Shown here in pieces: positions 23,845 to 35,756 of a DNA stretch of 64,000 nt (positions within the stretch are counted from its first letter, which is position 1; each line of letters opens with the position of its first letter). This DNA comes from Tretioscincus oriximinensis. Taxonomy: Eukaryota; Chordata; Lepidosauria; Squamata; Gymnophthalmidae. The notes beneath the pieces were generated by a model. The model saw only the letters and a program-made list of their open reading frames with translations. It searched no databases and was not told the DNA's origin. The stretch lies in assembly GCA_022410635.1 (NCBI GenBank), contig JAJVDF010000018.1, positions 4,328,231 to 4,392,230 on the forward strand. Reading direction: 5' to 3'. Position numbers and translations under genes: made by a program.

Positions 23845-24151
23845 TGAAAAGAAGAAGAACTTGGTTCTTATACCCCGCTTTTCTCACCTTTCAAAGGGAC
23901 TCAAAGGAGCTTACAAGGATATATTTTGCCCGAAGGCTTCCATTCTCTCTTCCCCACCAGGCTATAGTGGTTCCCATGTATCTACTTGCAGTCAGTTGCA
24001 ATTTCTTGCAATTCATGCTTTTGAATAGCTGGGTTGGCTAGAGCTACAGGCTAGTGGAAGGTGCTCACCCCTCCCCACGTCCCACACAGGGCTTCGAAAC
24101 CCCATCTCCCAGGCGAGAGACAAATTCCTAAGCGACTGAGCTATCCGTGTT
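23845..24151 (-). mobile_element. tRNA-headed SINE, family A (minus), second of a tandem pair
   Basis: One of the least worn copies. The right end reads, on the minus strand, AACACGGATAGCTCAGTCGC, followed by a GGTTTCGAAGCCC B-box-like element. It is separated from the preceding copy by an A/T-rich repeat (AATAATGATAATTTTTACTA). Confidence 0.9.
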
Positions 24152-24204
24152 GTGGTTGTGGTTATTCACCTTTCACCAAAGGGCAGTTTACATATCTGTT
24201 GTTG

Positions 24205-24290
24205 CTTTGGTGGGCCACTATGAGACAAAATGCTGGATTAGGTGTGCTGTGGCCCCATTCAGAAGGAATTTTCTTACGTTATTATTAAAG
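24205..24290 (+). mobile_element. CR1-like LINE tail, degraded
   Basis: GGTGGGCCACTATGAGACAA and AATGCTGGATTAGGTGTGCT match the 3' end of the elements at 17205 and 39125. A second short remnant of the same tail lies at about 24590-24660 (AAAATGCTGTACTTACTGGC). Confidence 0.6.
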
Positions 24291-24786
24291 AAGACATGAA
24301 AGAGGAATATAAAATCATGCATGCTGTGGACAAATTGAGCAGGAAGACTTTTTTTCCTCCTTCCCCCCAAATAGTTTTTTTTTAAAGTCCTTTTCTTCTA
24401 TCTGGCTATCATCTGCCTACAATGTGCCAGAAGATGTGGTAATGGTTACCAGCATGGATTTTTATAAAAGAGGAATTCCTTTTTTCACCCTGATAGTGGC
24501 AAAAGGCTATTTTCTTTCAAATGTCAAGCTGTTGTGAGAGGTCTATCTGTGTACTGATATCCTGATGATGGGCTCCCTATGCAGTTGATTTGGCACTCAG
24601 AGAGCAAAATGCTGTACTTACTGGCTATGAGTTTGATCCAGTGAGGCATTTCTTATGTTGACATATTCATCAAGTCATATAATAGTGAAGGGCTCTGTCA
24701 TATACATTTTACTACTTATGATGCTATTTATTTATAGAGTTACAAGAAAAACTGTGCTTATTTATTTGTACATATAAAGACATCAC

Positions 24787-25010
24787 TTAGGCTGCGTGTA
24801 CACGACACATTAAAAACTGCTACAAAGCTATAATCTGGAATATAGCAATCGTGTGTCCGTACACACCAAACGTGTGTGTTCCGTGACCAGTGCCCCAGCT
24901 CCATAACATCACTCATTGATCTTGTCACAGTGCAGTCCAAGGTGGGTTTTTCTTACTCGCAACCACCAATAGAAACAACTGTAGGTTCTTGCTTGTTTTA
25001 ATATCTGGCA
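24787..25010. repeat. Dispersed repeat M5, copy 1
   Basis: GGCTGCGTGTACACGACACA, CTATAATCTGGAATATAGCA and the block around AACATCACTCATTGATCTTG align along their length with 46308-46520. It is probably a non-autonomous DNA transposon or a fragment of one. No coding frame is apparent. Confidence 0.75.
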
Positions 25011-25149
25011 TATGATTTGTGCATACGCATACACTGGCGAGAGTACGGGTTTTTCCGGAACTCAGCACGTGTGTCTGANACTTCCTAATTGTGTTCTGAA
25101 TGAGGTAAAAAATAGTTGTGTGCATGCAGTATCAATTATTTCACTATTT

Positions 25150-25260
25150 CTGGATATTCTAGAATAAAGCACTATCTGGATTGCTTTATTCTGAAATATC
25201 CATGCTTCATTCCAGAATATTTAACTGCAGTGGAATAAAAAAGGGATGTCTAGGTACAGC
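25150..25260. mobile_element. Palindromic MITE-like fragment, family M3
   Basis: GATATTCTAGAATAAAGCAC and ATTGCTTTATTCTGAAATAT are facing inverted copies, with a further TTCCAGAATATTTAACTG. The same core occurs in 42154-42307 and 50998-51147. Its ends are not resolved. Confidence 0.6.
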
Positions 25261-25331
25261 TTAAGTTAGTTAAATAATCTTATATAGGCAGAAAAGAGTT
25301 AATATGAAACAAGTTTCTTCTTACTTTTCAG

Positions 25332-25410
25332 GCTTTCTACCAAGTTTCCAGGCAGGTTTTTGCACCTCCACCCCAAGAGTTTGATGTATGAAATAGCCAG
25401 GGCTGAACTG
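25332..25410 (+). CDS. Coiled-coil candidate gene, exon J
   Basis: An excellent acceptor (AGTTTCTTCTTACTTTTCAG) precedes a base that completes the split Trp codon of exon I. The frame then runs LSTKFPGRFLHLHPKSLMYE then IARAEL to CTG|GTCAGT. It ends in phase 0 and continues directly with EEKIQREEK in the next exon. The match in phase at both ends argues against chance. Confidence 0.45.
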
Positions 25411-25947
25411 GTCAGTAACCTTGTTTTACCCAATAAGAAAAAGCTTTCTGATCAGTCTTGAAAGAACAAATTTTAGTTCATCAATCAGCCAGTCACCTAA
25501 GTCACTGATGACCAGGACATGATTACCGTTGTTGTTATTCTTGTTGTTAGTTTTCGTGCTATGTTTTACATAGGGCAAACTATTGCCAACAACTAACACT
25601 GACTGTGACCAATGGGAACCATGGGTCAGTGAAGATTGGATGGGAACGTAAGAGAAACCTCCCTTTGGTTTTATCAAACCCGATGGCTACAGACTGAAAA
25701 AGAATATTAAGATTAATGGGAGGCTTCCAGCTGCACTCTCACATGAGCTACTTTCTGCTGCTTTGTTTCCACCTTGTCTTGGAAGGGTGGAGATGGAGTT
25801 GGGCAGGTGGGGTCAGGCGAATAAATCACATCATGCCACCAATATGAAACGCGAAAGCGTTTTACTTGTCATTTTCAATCCAGTTCATAGTGAGAAGAGA
25901 GTGCAGAATTTATTATGAAAATATCAGCACTGATGTATTTGTCCTTT

Positions 25948-26102
25948 TAGGTGCTTTCTGCACCGGGCCTTATTCCAAATTATATCCCAGAAAAAGAACT
26001 GCCATCCATATGGCCAATGTCTGCCTCAGTTTTCACCAGCATGCTACTGGAAAGCCCCTTCTGGGATATAAATTGGAATAATGTTCAGTGCTGAAAGGGT
26101 TT
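25948..26102. mobile_element. Palindromic MITE, family M2, copy 1
   Basis: The left arm GCTTTCTGCAC...TTATTCCAAATTATATCCCAG faces the right arm CTGGGATATAAATTGGAATAA...GTGCTGAAAGG. The arms are long and near-complementary around an unpaired centre. A second copy of the left arm lies at 42578. Confidence 0.8.
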
Positions 26103-26454
26103 TAGCCTATGGCATGACCTACTTTCAGCCTCTCTGCTCATGAGAATGATTCAGGGAAGTTTCATGCCATTGGTGTGATACCAAAGTGAGATTCCTCTTG
26201 CTCTGTTGTTTCTCTGAATATAAGTTGTTGGGAAACAATTGTTGGTTACTGAAATCGTATTGTCTTGAAGCCCCTGAACTACCATATTGTTCACAAGAAT
26301 TGTTTTTTTTTTAACTTTCTGGCATTTTAAAAGCATCTATATTAAACCATGACAAACCAATGATACTAATTAACTATCTGAATTTTTGGTTAGTTATTTT
26401 AAAATGAAGGTGCATGTTATTTTAATTTATGAAACATAACTTTTTTATTAATAG

Positions 26455-26505
26455 GAAGAAAAAATACAAAGGGAAGAAAAATCTATGAAAGAACATGTTT
26501 ATTAA
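26455..26505 (+). CDS. Coiled-coil candidate gene, exon K, possible C-terminus
   Basis: After AACTTTTTTATTAATAG the frame reads EEKIQREEKSMKEHVY and then TAA at 26503-26505, in phase with exon J. It could be the terminal coding exon, though no nearby AATAAA is obvious. Alternatively it splices at CAT|GTTTAT, a weak donor, to the phase-0 exon at 31813. Confidence 0.35.
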   Translation, partial: EEKIQREEKSMKEHVY

Positions 26506-28927
26506 GCAACATCAACTTCCACATTTTTCTCTCTTAAAAACCCAGTGAATTGGGGACAAACAGAAAATTGTTGCCAAATTACTAGGAGTAATGCCCAAGC
26601 CATGTACCATATGGTAAAATTGGAATTTAGGTCTACCTGTCCCCATTATTTTAAAGAAGATTTTCTTTTGAGATTTCAAACGTCCACTCTCAGTTAACTA
26701 GCAATGGTACAAAGGTCCCATCCAAACGTGTGGGTTAAATCTGGTGTTTAAATCCAGAACAACCAATCATATCTCTTCCTGCATATACCGCTTAGTCTGC
26801 ACTAGTGCAGTGAGCATTTGTTTTATAGCTCCATGAACTCACCATGTGTGCATCCTCACAATTTGCTACTCTTCCATCCTCTTATATATCAGAGCTCTTG
26901 TGTTTGCTATCAGTTTTCACCTCTTCTTCCTCCTTGCTCTCATGTGCAAATATCAGATGGGCTTTTTTAATGGAAAAATGCAGGTGACCATTCTGAAATC
27001 TGGATGGGATGTAAATAAATTTACCAAATCCAATGAGATTATGATAGCATTTCTAAAAGTTTCAACAGCATTATGAAGTTAAACAATGCAGTTGCATCTT
27101 GATGCTATAATTTTAATCCAGTAGCCAAAGAAATTTACAATGTCCTAATAACATCAATAAACTTTCAGGTTCCAAAAATATTGAATTCCAGAACATAAAA
27201 GAGTTAGTTTGTGGAATATTGGATCACAATCCAGAATTCCAGAAGCACGCCGGAGATGCTTACAGAACATCCTAAGCTTAGGTTCACCATATCCAATTAA
27301 TATATACATTATCGCAACCAACTTTTTGTGAGAGAAGGATTGATTGCTTTCGGTTAACAAAAAAACTGCTCTTTACTGAAAAGTATCTTATAGGGAAATA
27401 AGACAAAATGTGCCACATCTTTTTTTAGCAGTTTGTTCTTGCAGTGACCAAGCAGCTGCACAAGTCATAAACACAGAGCTTATCCTGTTCAGAGTGAATA
27501 ATGGAGCAGCTGCCTTTCAGGGGCATACAGTCTTTATGAAAGAACTGCTACTGGAGAACCTTCTCCTGGGAGAGATTAAGCAAATACTTATTCTGCTAAT
27601 CAGAAGTACCAGAGTTCATGGAAAGGATAAAGCAATGGTTGGATCATCACATTGTCAAACATCACACAGCTCCAATCAGAATTGCACTCATTACCTTTGA
27701 ACTTTGATACTTCCAGGCAAGCAGTAAACTGAACTGAAGCTGCTCCCTAGAGGGTGATGAGTGTAGGTTTTTGTAATGGTGTCAAAGAACTGTTAAACAG
27801 GGCTTCAAGTTGTTTTGTGCATCCCTAAAGTCTTATGTTTGAGACCGCTTATTCCTTATCCAGCTAAGGAACAACGCTATGTCTATAAATATTATGCCAG
27901 CTCCTGTCATCTGTCAATCATCTTCATCCTTTCTGAAAATACACGAATGGCTACACTGTCTGTAGAACTGCTACAAATCAAGAATTGACACCGTAGGATA
28001 AACTTGTAATCTGACTCTGCGTATACTGGTTGCCTAGGCAGAATCATTTGCATATCAAACTATTCACGGCTCTTGGGAAATGGTTACAAGAATGCAAACT
28101 TTTGGAAGCTTTGGATAATTAAATACAGAAGGAATGAATGAAGAGAAGCATTTTATTAATAGTAATTTCTAAAGGATGTTTCTACAAATCTTTCAGGTTC
28201 TTGAAACAACCAAATAAAGAAGATAAGTGAGAGATACAGATTTGCCTAAGCTTTTTCATTGAACTGCGCTAATAGTACAAGTTCACCACTGTTATGCACT
28301 GGGTAACAAGTTTTATTTTCTACTGACATTTTTTGACATTTGTAATTACCTGCAAGTACCCTTGTAATGAAAAAACTTGAGTGTGTGTACCCATCCAAAA
28401 TGGCTTACTTGACCTTTAACGCACTAATATTAACAATGCTAGCAGTCATGTTGTGTTTGCATATTATGAGTTTTCAGAACTGCATTTGAGCATCCTCTTC
28501 TAAATACCTGTATTAGAAGACCAAAGTATAGGTATGTCTGCGGGACAACCTTTTTCAAACAAGTACTTAGCTTATTTGCCCTACTGATGGGTTGGGTCTT
28601 AATAGTTCTGTGGAAATTTGCTGGCACATCCTACTATTGATTCTGCTGACTGCCCTATTGGTTACTCTCATCATTCTGGGTATCTGGCTTTCAAATCACT
28701 CAATGACTGAGGCATATCAGCAACCTGTGTGGCAATTCCTGAACTATCACTTACAACCATGTATATTGCTGGCAATGGTACATGGTTGTTCTAAGATAAT
28801 GCATTTCAGTGTGTGGATAAAGCTCGTATTCTAACAATTAATTTGGTTATTTGCTTATTTAACTCTGTCTGTTACCCTTCATGATCTATTTGTGATTCAC
28901 TCAGATGAGTACAATGTACCAACTACA
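26506..28927. other. No recognised gene
   Basis: Unannotated AT-rich sequence. An open frame at 27410-27700 is 96 codons but has no splice context, family resemblance or coil character. I assign no gene or repeat. Confidence 0.4.
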
Positions 28928-29330
28928 ATACATAAGAACATAGGAGCTCTGCTGAATCAGGCCAGAGCCCATCTAGTCCAACACTGTATCTCACACAGAG
29001 GCCCACCAATTGCACCTGAGTAGTCTGAACAGAAAAAGGCAAAATCTTCATCTATTCTCTACTACCTACAAATTGTATTTCAGAATCCTGTTTGTTGTTC
29101 TATCCCGGAGGCAGCTTCAAAAGATCCATCCTGGTAGCTATTTTTAACCTTGGTCTCCATAAACCTGTCTAATCCTGTATTAAAGCTATCCAGGCTGCTA
29201 GCTACCACCACTTCTTCTTGAAGTAAATTCCATAGACCAATGACCCTTTGGGTGAAAAAATATTTTCCTTTGTTCTTATTGTTCTACCCATTAGTTTCAA
29301 GAAATGCCCCCTGGTCCTATACATGATTTT
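28928..29330 (-). mobile_element. CR1-like LINE 3' end (minus)
   Basis: It begins with CATAAGAACATAGGAG and CCCATCTAGTCCAACACTGT and runs to GTGAAAAAATATTTTCCTTT and CCCCCTGGTCCT. It is the same element and orientation as 63143-63600, covering the end of the ORF2 C-terminus and the 3' UTR. It is decayed. Confidence 0.85.
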
Positions 29331-29659
29331 ATACACTTTGATCAGAATATCTCTTCAATGCTAGTTTTCAAGGTTGAAGAGGCCAAGACATTGCAGCCTG
29401 GCTTCATAAAGGAGGTGCTACAATATGAGTAGCAGGCATGTGATATGCATGGGTTCAGACCACTAATTGCAGAGAAGTTCATTTTTATAACAATCAATCT
29501 AATGGTCAATGAATTTGATCATAAGGAAAGCAAATCTCCGTGAAATCATCAGCAGTTCCCCTGAAGAGATAATCTCTTATGAAGGAAAGGTATACAACGT
29601 TTTAGCTGCATTTTGCAGCTGTTAATGGAATTACTTGAGTTGGTCAGCTTCAGTGAGTC

Positions 29660-29790
29660 CAAATTATTTATTTATTTATATACCCCACCCCATATCCGAA
29701 GGTCTCAGGGCAGCAAACAGTAAAATATCAACACAAAATTAACAAATTAAAAACAGTGTAAAAACAATATCTAAAAGTGGGGACAAGATT
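29660..29790 (-). mobile_element. L2-type LINE 3' tail (minus)
   Basis: TTATTTATTTATTTATATAC, CCCCACCCCATATCCGAAGG and the AACAAATTAAAAACAGTG block match the tails at 4120 and 9065. Confidence 0.75.
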
Positions 29791-31812
29791 AGCTGGATTC
29801 AGATTTGCTACAGCAATGGAAATTTGCATGACGCAGGTAGAAATGCTTTAGAAATGGGACAACATTTGCTCCCGTGCAGATCTAACACTACAAACCCAGA
29901 TGGCACAAGGGCAACCTTGGAGGATGTGACAGGAACCTCTAGATTGCCATCTACACATCTCACTGGCTCGCCAATTCAGCTGAGGCCACAGCTGTTTGCT
30001 GGGTTTGAATGCTCACTTGCAAACTTCAAAAACGTTTTGGAGCTATGAGCAACAGTCAGCATTTCCCAGCCTTGAAGAAGATACAAAGGTAAATCTGACA
30101 TGTTGTTTGAATGAGATGCAAGCGGAGGGTGTGGTACTGAGCTAAAACCAATGCACATAGAAAATAAAGTATCACACGACTAAGTCATTATGGGTGTAAT
30201 GAAATAATTTCAAAGTCCCTATAGCATATTTAAATATACAAAACGATAGTGGTACAAAAGCACACATCTTTTAACAGTTGAAAAAGAAACAAAGATAACA
30301 AAACATGGCATTCTCTTGTCCAGTAAATGTAAGCAATTTCATAGAGAACCTTCCTCAGGCTCCTAAATAGCTAAGGATGGAAAAATAACAAAAAGAGATT
30401 GTAGTAAATGTATAGTTCTTTTTGTTATTCTTATGTCCACACTCATTTAGGTGCTCAAGAAAGATGATGTCTGAATGGCACATAGTTTTTGCAGTCACAC
30501 CCATGGCCACAAAATTCAGATATATATGCATATGAACCACTGCTTAGCTCAAATTAAGCACTGTTGGCACACAAGTAGACCGATTATTCTGGTCTATCAC
30601 TAACCTTTTTTAGGAAGCTCTTAGCACACATCNGATGTGTTTTAGTATTAGTCCCATGCAGACAATATGTACTAGTGAGCTCTTTAAAATAAATTAGTAA
30701 GGGTGTACATAAAGGGCTTGCAGATATGTAACTTGTATTAGATGGTTCTGCTGCTCTTTTTTCTTCTTTTTTTAAGGAACAGACTTCATTTTATGCCTTT
30801 TTAAAGTAATCTGGATTTATTTTTACAGTTAATCGAACATACTTCGTATTCAATTTGTCATGGAACATTTTTGTCCAAAGATAAAGGTTTTTGGTTTGAA
30901 AGCAAATATTTCAAACACCCATCAGTTAAATAATAATCAGTTTGACACATCTCTACAATTCTACATTCTGTTGGTTTTTAGCTGGAAACTTGTGGAAGTC
31001 TATAGAGCAGTACTGTGAAAATAGAACAAGATGGTGCCAAAAACTGAACAGGAATCACTGTTTCTCCACAGCTTAAAATCTGAGACTTCAACCATAATGA
31101 AAAAGTGCATTATTTCACATGCTCCAGAGCATAGCAATCCAGCTAGGGGTATGGGAGCATTGCAACATTTATTCTTTTCTGAAAATGATAATTATTTTCT
31201 ATCCAAAACTCCTGTGTTGATGATACGTACCTGTTTCAATCTGTGCTGCCTCCAGAAGCCAACAATTATATACTTTTGCAGAATTAAAAACAATCCTCCC
31301 CAACCTGTGTTCTCCAGATTTTCTTGGAGTATAATCTCTCTACCTAAGACTATTGTACTGCAGGCTGAGGGATTCAGGATCATACATGGAATTAGAACAT
31401 TTGAATATTACCATGCTGAGGAAAGTAAATACTTCAGTTGAGCTCAATCGAAATCTTAAACATTATTGAGTTATGTGCCCACATTCCTTCATCTATATAT
31501 ATCAGACTAGAAATAACGATTTCTGCCAATTATTACTTTTTCTTTCAACCAGCAAAAATTATCAGACTTTTTTTGTAGGGTTAAAAAGTTTTCTGACAAT
31601 GGAGTTGGTTCAATTTGGAAAATATATTATAGAAATGCATTAAGGGCAACACACACATATTCTATATCTGTTTTACCAGATTATTTGTTACATTTTTCCC
31701 ATTATCAATTATTAATTAAGAATTAATGCCCTAGATAATATATCACAGTTAATATTTACATTGTTCTTATCAAACTGCATTGAAAACTCTTACATCCTTC
31801 ATGTGTTTTCAG
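29791..31812. other. No recognised feature
   Basis: No supported exon. The 136-codon frame at 31031-31441 lacks splice context and protein-like composition. No repeat family recognised. Confidence 0.4.
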
Positions 31813-31858
31813 AAACAGGATCCAGTTGAAATGGAAAGCAAATATAGAAGTTTTCAGG
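31813..31858 (+). CDS. Possible downstream exon L of the coiled-coil candidate
   Basis: After TCATGTGTTTTCAG the frame reads KQDPVEMESKYRSFQ and leaves one base before GTGGGT. That phase-1 end fits the starts of both the segment at 33976 and the terminal-looking exon at 39974. It is short and low in information. Confidence 0.3.
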
Positions 31859-33889
31859 GTGGGTGGGTTCCTGCTGCTTTATTTATCAAGAAATGTGTTC
31901 TTAAATTACCTTATTTAATCTGGAGCCATCTAAATGTTTTCAAGAATTTTTACCTTCCCGTCATGGATTGCTAATATTTCAACTGAAAACAGGTTTGGGA
32001 AGCTTTAGATGAGCTTAGAACTTGTCCTTTTACTGTTCTTTCCAGATAAAATAAAATACATAGGAAAGGGGACATCACTGTAAGTATAGAGCNCTTCCCC
32101 TTGTAGGTAAAACAGGTAATTTCAGCAGATGCAGTTTATAATGCCTGCAACATCCTCTTTTCCACAATCATTAAAATATAGTTTTCCTGTCCTGATTTTA
32201 GGGCAATCCAAATTAAGCACCTTCNTACATACAATTTTAAAAGCAGAATTGAAAATTTTTTATGGTAGTGAAGNCAGACTCAAGTAAGAGATCACATGGC
32301 AAATGAGGATTACAGACTTTGTAATCCATTTTTCTTTTCTGCAAAGTAATTTTTACACTTTAAAAGTACTTCTCTTACTCTTTCACCTTTTGTTTTGATT
32401 GTTGGCTGCAAACACAAGTGTGCACATATCTGTAGATAATGCAGAAAAGGATGAGAAGACATTTCCAAATTTCTTTCTGCTCAATTGCATCAACCAGACA
32501 TTTAACACACTTCTTGCTGATAGGATTGTGCTTTGATGTTTTTGCACAGTAACACTAATACAAATGTGTATAGTTGCCGATGGATGTCAACATAACAAAC
32601 ATTCCTACGTAGGGATGCACATAAATATGATTTTATCCTTTACATTTCTTTTTTTCACTGGTACTTGTAGGAAATTTATTTGACAAGTACAGCTTTACAA
32701 ACCAGCCAACTACCTCTGTTTTTCATTATTTACTGTTGCACTACTTGATGTTTTTTTCTAATTTATCCACCATGTTGGGAAGAGGACAGGTGGCATCCAT
32801 TAATCATACAATTTTATTTATTCTGTGGTAACCTATCATTAACCACTTAAGGGAGGACTTAATTGGAGAAAGGGGGAGTAGAGCAACTGAATCTTCTTTA
32901 GATAAGGCTTTTTGTTAGTGTGTCCAGCTAACAAATGCATTTGAGTATTTTCAGTATGTTCTCCTCTGAAGTGAACTTGTTACTGAAGTGGGATCCACTT
33001 TAAAATACAAAATAAGCTGTCATTGTAGTACGTGTCTAAGGGCCCTACTCTTCAACTGCTGGCACATTTCCAGAATAACGTCTGGTGTCCCCAGCCATCA
33101 GGAAAAAAGTTGGGGATAAACCCACTTTTCTGTGGATGAGAAAAATGGTGTAGGCAAGCAGAGCTTTTTTAAACCACTTTTCTAAGTTTGCAGAACCTTG
33201 GAGAGCAATCGCTTGAAAGCTAAGCTATGAAAGGACTTNGATGCCAATGCAGTCCACACCATTAGAGACAAACGGCTAGGGCCAATTATCAATGGATGGA
33301 AACAGAGAGAGATGAAGGCAAAAGAGACTCGAGTCAATAGTTTAGGGTTACATGGATCTCCTGCAGAAGGCAGGGAAAGGAAAAGGCAGAAGAACCTGAT
33401 TTATTTANTGCATGCATGTTTTATAGGGGCCCCAAAGTGGGCAGGCCACATGCCCTGGTGACTTGATTATCCGGCTTGCTTCCTGCAGCTGGAACAGAAG
33501 AGAAGGTCCAAGTGGTCTTCTCCAGGGGCCACACATACTCACCATTGATTGCCAAAGTCCTAGCATGTTTACCAAAGCATATGATAAGAGGAAATAACTC
33601 ATTGACAAGAACACAGCAGGAGGCTTGAAGGTGTGAAACAATAAACCAAAGAGACAGGATGCTATTACCTAACACAAATATCTGGCTAACTAACTAAAGA
33701 CAAACAATGAGAATTCTTCTTCCTAGCTCTTTCTGGAGCCAGGGGAGGATTGTAACTGCTACAGGGATTGCCTAGGCGTGATTTTTTAAAGAAATAGCCA
33801 TATTGTTCTGGGTCCAGAAAATCTAGCAAGAGGGTTCTGCAACATCTAGAGACTACAAAAAATAATAGGCGGTATGAGCTTTCACCTGG
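31859..33889. other. No recognised feature
   Basis: AT-rich sequence with no supported exon. The last 100 bases (33800-33889) resemble a dispersed repeat with blocks like TCTAGAGACTAC and GTATGAGCTTTCACCTGG, also seen in worn form near 36340, 38280 and, inverted, 50400. Confidence 0.4.
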
Positions 33890-33975
33890 NCTTTGGCTGA
33901 AGGGAATGTCATTTTGTCCCCACTTTTAGATATTGTTTTTATACTGTTTTTAATTTGCTAATTTNAAAAAAACAG
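33890..33975 (+). mobile_element. L2-type LINE 3' tail
   Basis: TTTTGTCCCCACTTTTAGAT, ATACTGTTTTTAATTTGCTAA and an A-run are the plus-strand version of the tails at 4120 and 29660. It ends exactly where the possible exon M begins. Confidence 0.6.
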
Positions 33976-34053
33976 CATTACAATTGGCAAAATACAAAGA
34001 AGTGGAAGAAACTGAAGGCAACAAATATTACAGAAGGAGCCACATTAATCTGG
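33976..34053 (+). CDS. Possible exon M of the coiled-coil candidate
   Basis: It is open in phase 1 to phase 1, reading LQLAKYKEVEETEGNKYYRR then SHINL, with a strong donor (CTGG|GTAAGA). The acceptor is poor: an A-run from the preceding L2 tail sits where the polypyrimidine tract should be. The phase fits exons L and N. It may be real with a degraded acceptor, or a coincidence. Confidence 0.28.
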
Positions 34054-35657
34054 GTAAGAATTTCTAACAAGATCTTGTAGAAGACAATTGCTAGAATATG
34101 TTAGTGTAGACATGTCTCCTTCTTCAGTTGCTCTCATTATGATTTGATAGAAGGAGACTCTAGGACTTCCGCACCAGGGCTAAAAAATATGATTAATGTA
34201 TGAATAATTGTATTTTTCAAAATAAATAAAAAATAAAAGCAAGGAAATTAGTACTTGAAAACACAAAACAGTTTCACAAAACTTGCAAAACAAAAAAAAA
34301 TGGCTACAGGATAACCATATTTAAATACCCTTAAAAATTGTGCAAATGGCACTAAACTGNCACAAACATTTAAATACAAATATACATGGGCAGCCCCCAA
34401 ATTCTTAAGTTACACCATTGTATAGCTTACAAATTTTACACTGAGAGAACAAAAGTTGAGTTTGTTAGTTCTCCATCTTTGGAACTTTTCAAGAGGCCAG
34501 ACAGCTGTTTCTTAACAATGGACATTACTTTCTAGACATTGCAGAGAGATGAATTAAATTATATGTGTTCTATGATTGTAAGAATAGATGGAGGGACTGC
34601 ATCTTGTTTCACTTATTTAGAAAACTAGGCACTTGTTTTTTATGGCTATATTATCATATAATAGTTGCAGATAACACAACCATTTTATGATCTAAGTGGT
34701 TACCTGATTATTTAATAAACTATCAAAGTAAAGATAAGGTTTAATGGAAAGAGCTGTGTAGTAATAGAAATAGTGTTACTGTAAATTAAAATAATCTTAT
34801 CAGATACAGACCTCATAGACTGGTAAGTGGAGTCTGAATAGACTGTATAAATTAGATCTGAAGTGTTTTCCAAATCAGAATTAGAGATGGTTGCATTATG
34901 CTCTGCCTAACTGCTTCACACAATAACATACTTGACATTATTTGATGGAATTGCTCATATTGCAAGTGGAGAAATTGAGATTGTGACTTGCCCAGAATTG
35001 ATTTAAAAATTAGTTAAGTTCATGAAAAGAGCTCATTGCAGTTCCATATTTGCATTTACACTGGTATGGGTCCAAAATCCCATCAATTCTCAGTACTCTT
35101 AAGGACATATTTCAAGAGCTAGGCCTGGGAACCTTCATCTGACTGGTGTGTGTGTGTGTATGGGGTGAAGAGACTCCAAATTACTAGAGACCTCTGTGAA
35201 CTCTAGCATATTTTGAAATGGCTACTCATTTCTGAATCACCAAATGCTTACCTATTGGAAACAGTGAGTGTAACTGATAACTGCAGCATTATAATCTTAG
35301 GCTGAAATGGGATGTCAGCTGCCCTTTGTAACCAGCTTGTAGGATATTGATCTTAGGCTGGATTCTGACTTGGGAGTGGGGGCAACACAAAGTGAAAAAC
35401 TGTAAAGAGGTTTTGGATTCATTTTGCTGTTTTCCCTTGTTCACTGGCCTATTTTGGCCCCAATTTGATAGCCACAAAAGACAGGGAAAGGGCTGAGTCG
35501 CATCATGCACTTGCCAAGCAAGCACAGATTACATGACTTTTTTAAAAAAAATCCTTAGTTTTCTACACGTTTTCATTTATGTAAAATCAGGGATTGTATC
35601 CTTAACTCCTAGCAGAGCCATAGGCAGACTTAAGGACTGGGAGAGATCTTTGCCAAT
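34054..35657. other. No recognised feature
   Basis: AT-rich, no exon, no identified repeat; includes a short (TG)n at about 35144. Confidence 0.4.
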
Positions 35658-35756
35658 CTCCCTGTTGCTTCTACTACCTGACACCATTTTAAATTTCCCT
35701 GCTGGTGGTTCTATGTGGGAAATTTTAAATTCTGTCAGGCAGCAGAAGCAGAGGGA
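35658..35756. repeat. Long-armed hairpin, about 40-bp stems
   Basis: TCCCTGTTGCTTCTACTACC...CATTTTAAATTTCCC pairs with GGGAAATTTTAAATT...CAGGCAGCAGAAGCAGAGGGA across a loop of about 20 bases. It could be a complete small MITE or a transcribed hairpin. No other copy was noticed in the window. Confidence 0.8.

Noticed and set aside
27410..27700. 96-codon plus-strand frame
   Set aside because: No initiation or splice context that fits neighbouring exons and no recognisable domain.
31031..31441. 136-codon plus-strand frame
   Set aside because: No splice sites, biased composition and no family resemblance.
35144..35160. (TG)n tract as a regulatory Z-DNA element
   Set aside because: Too short and not near any promoter.
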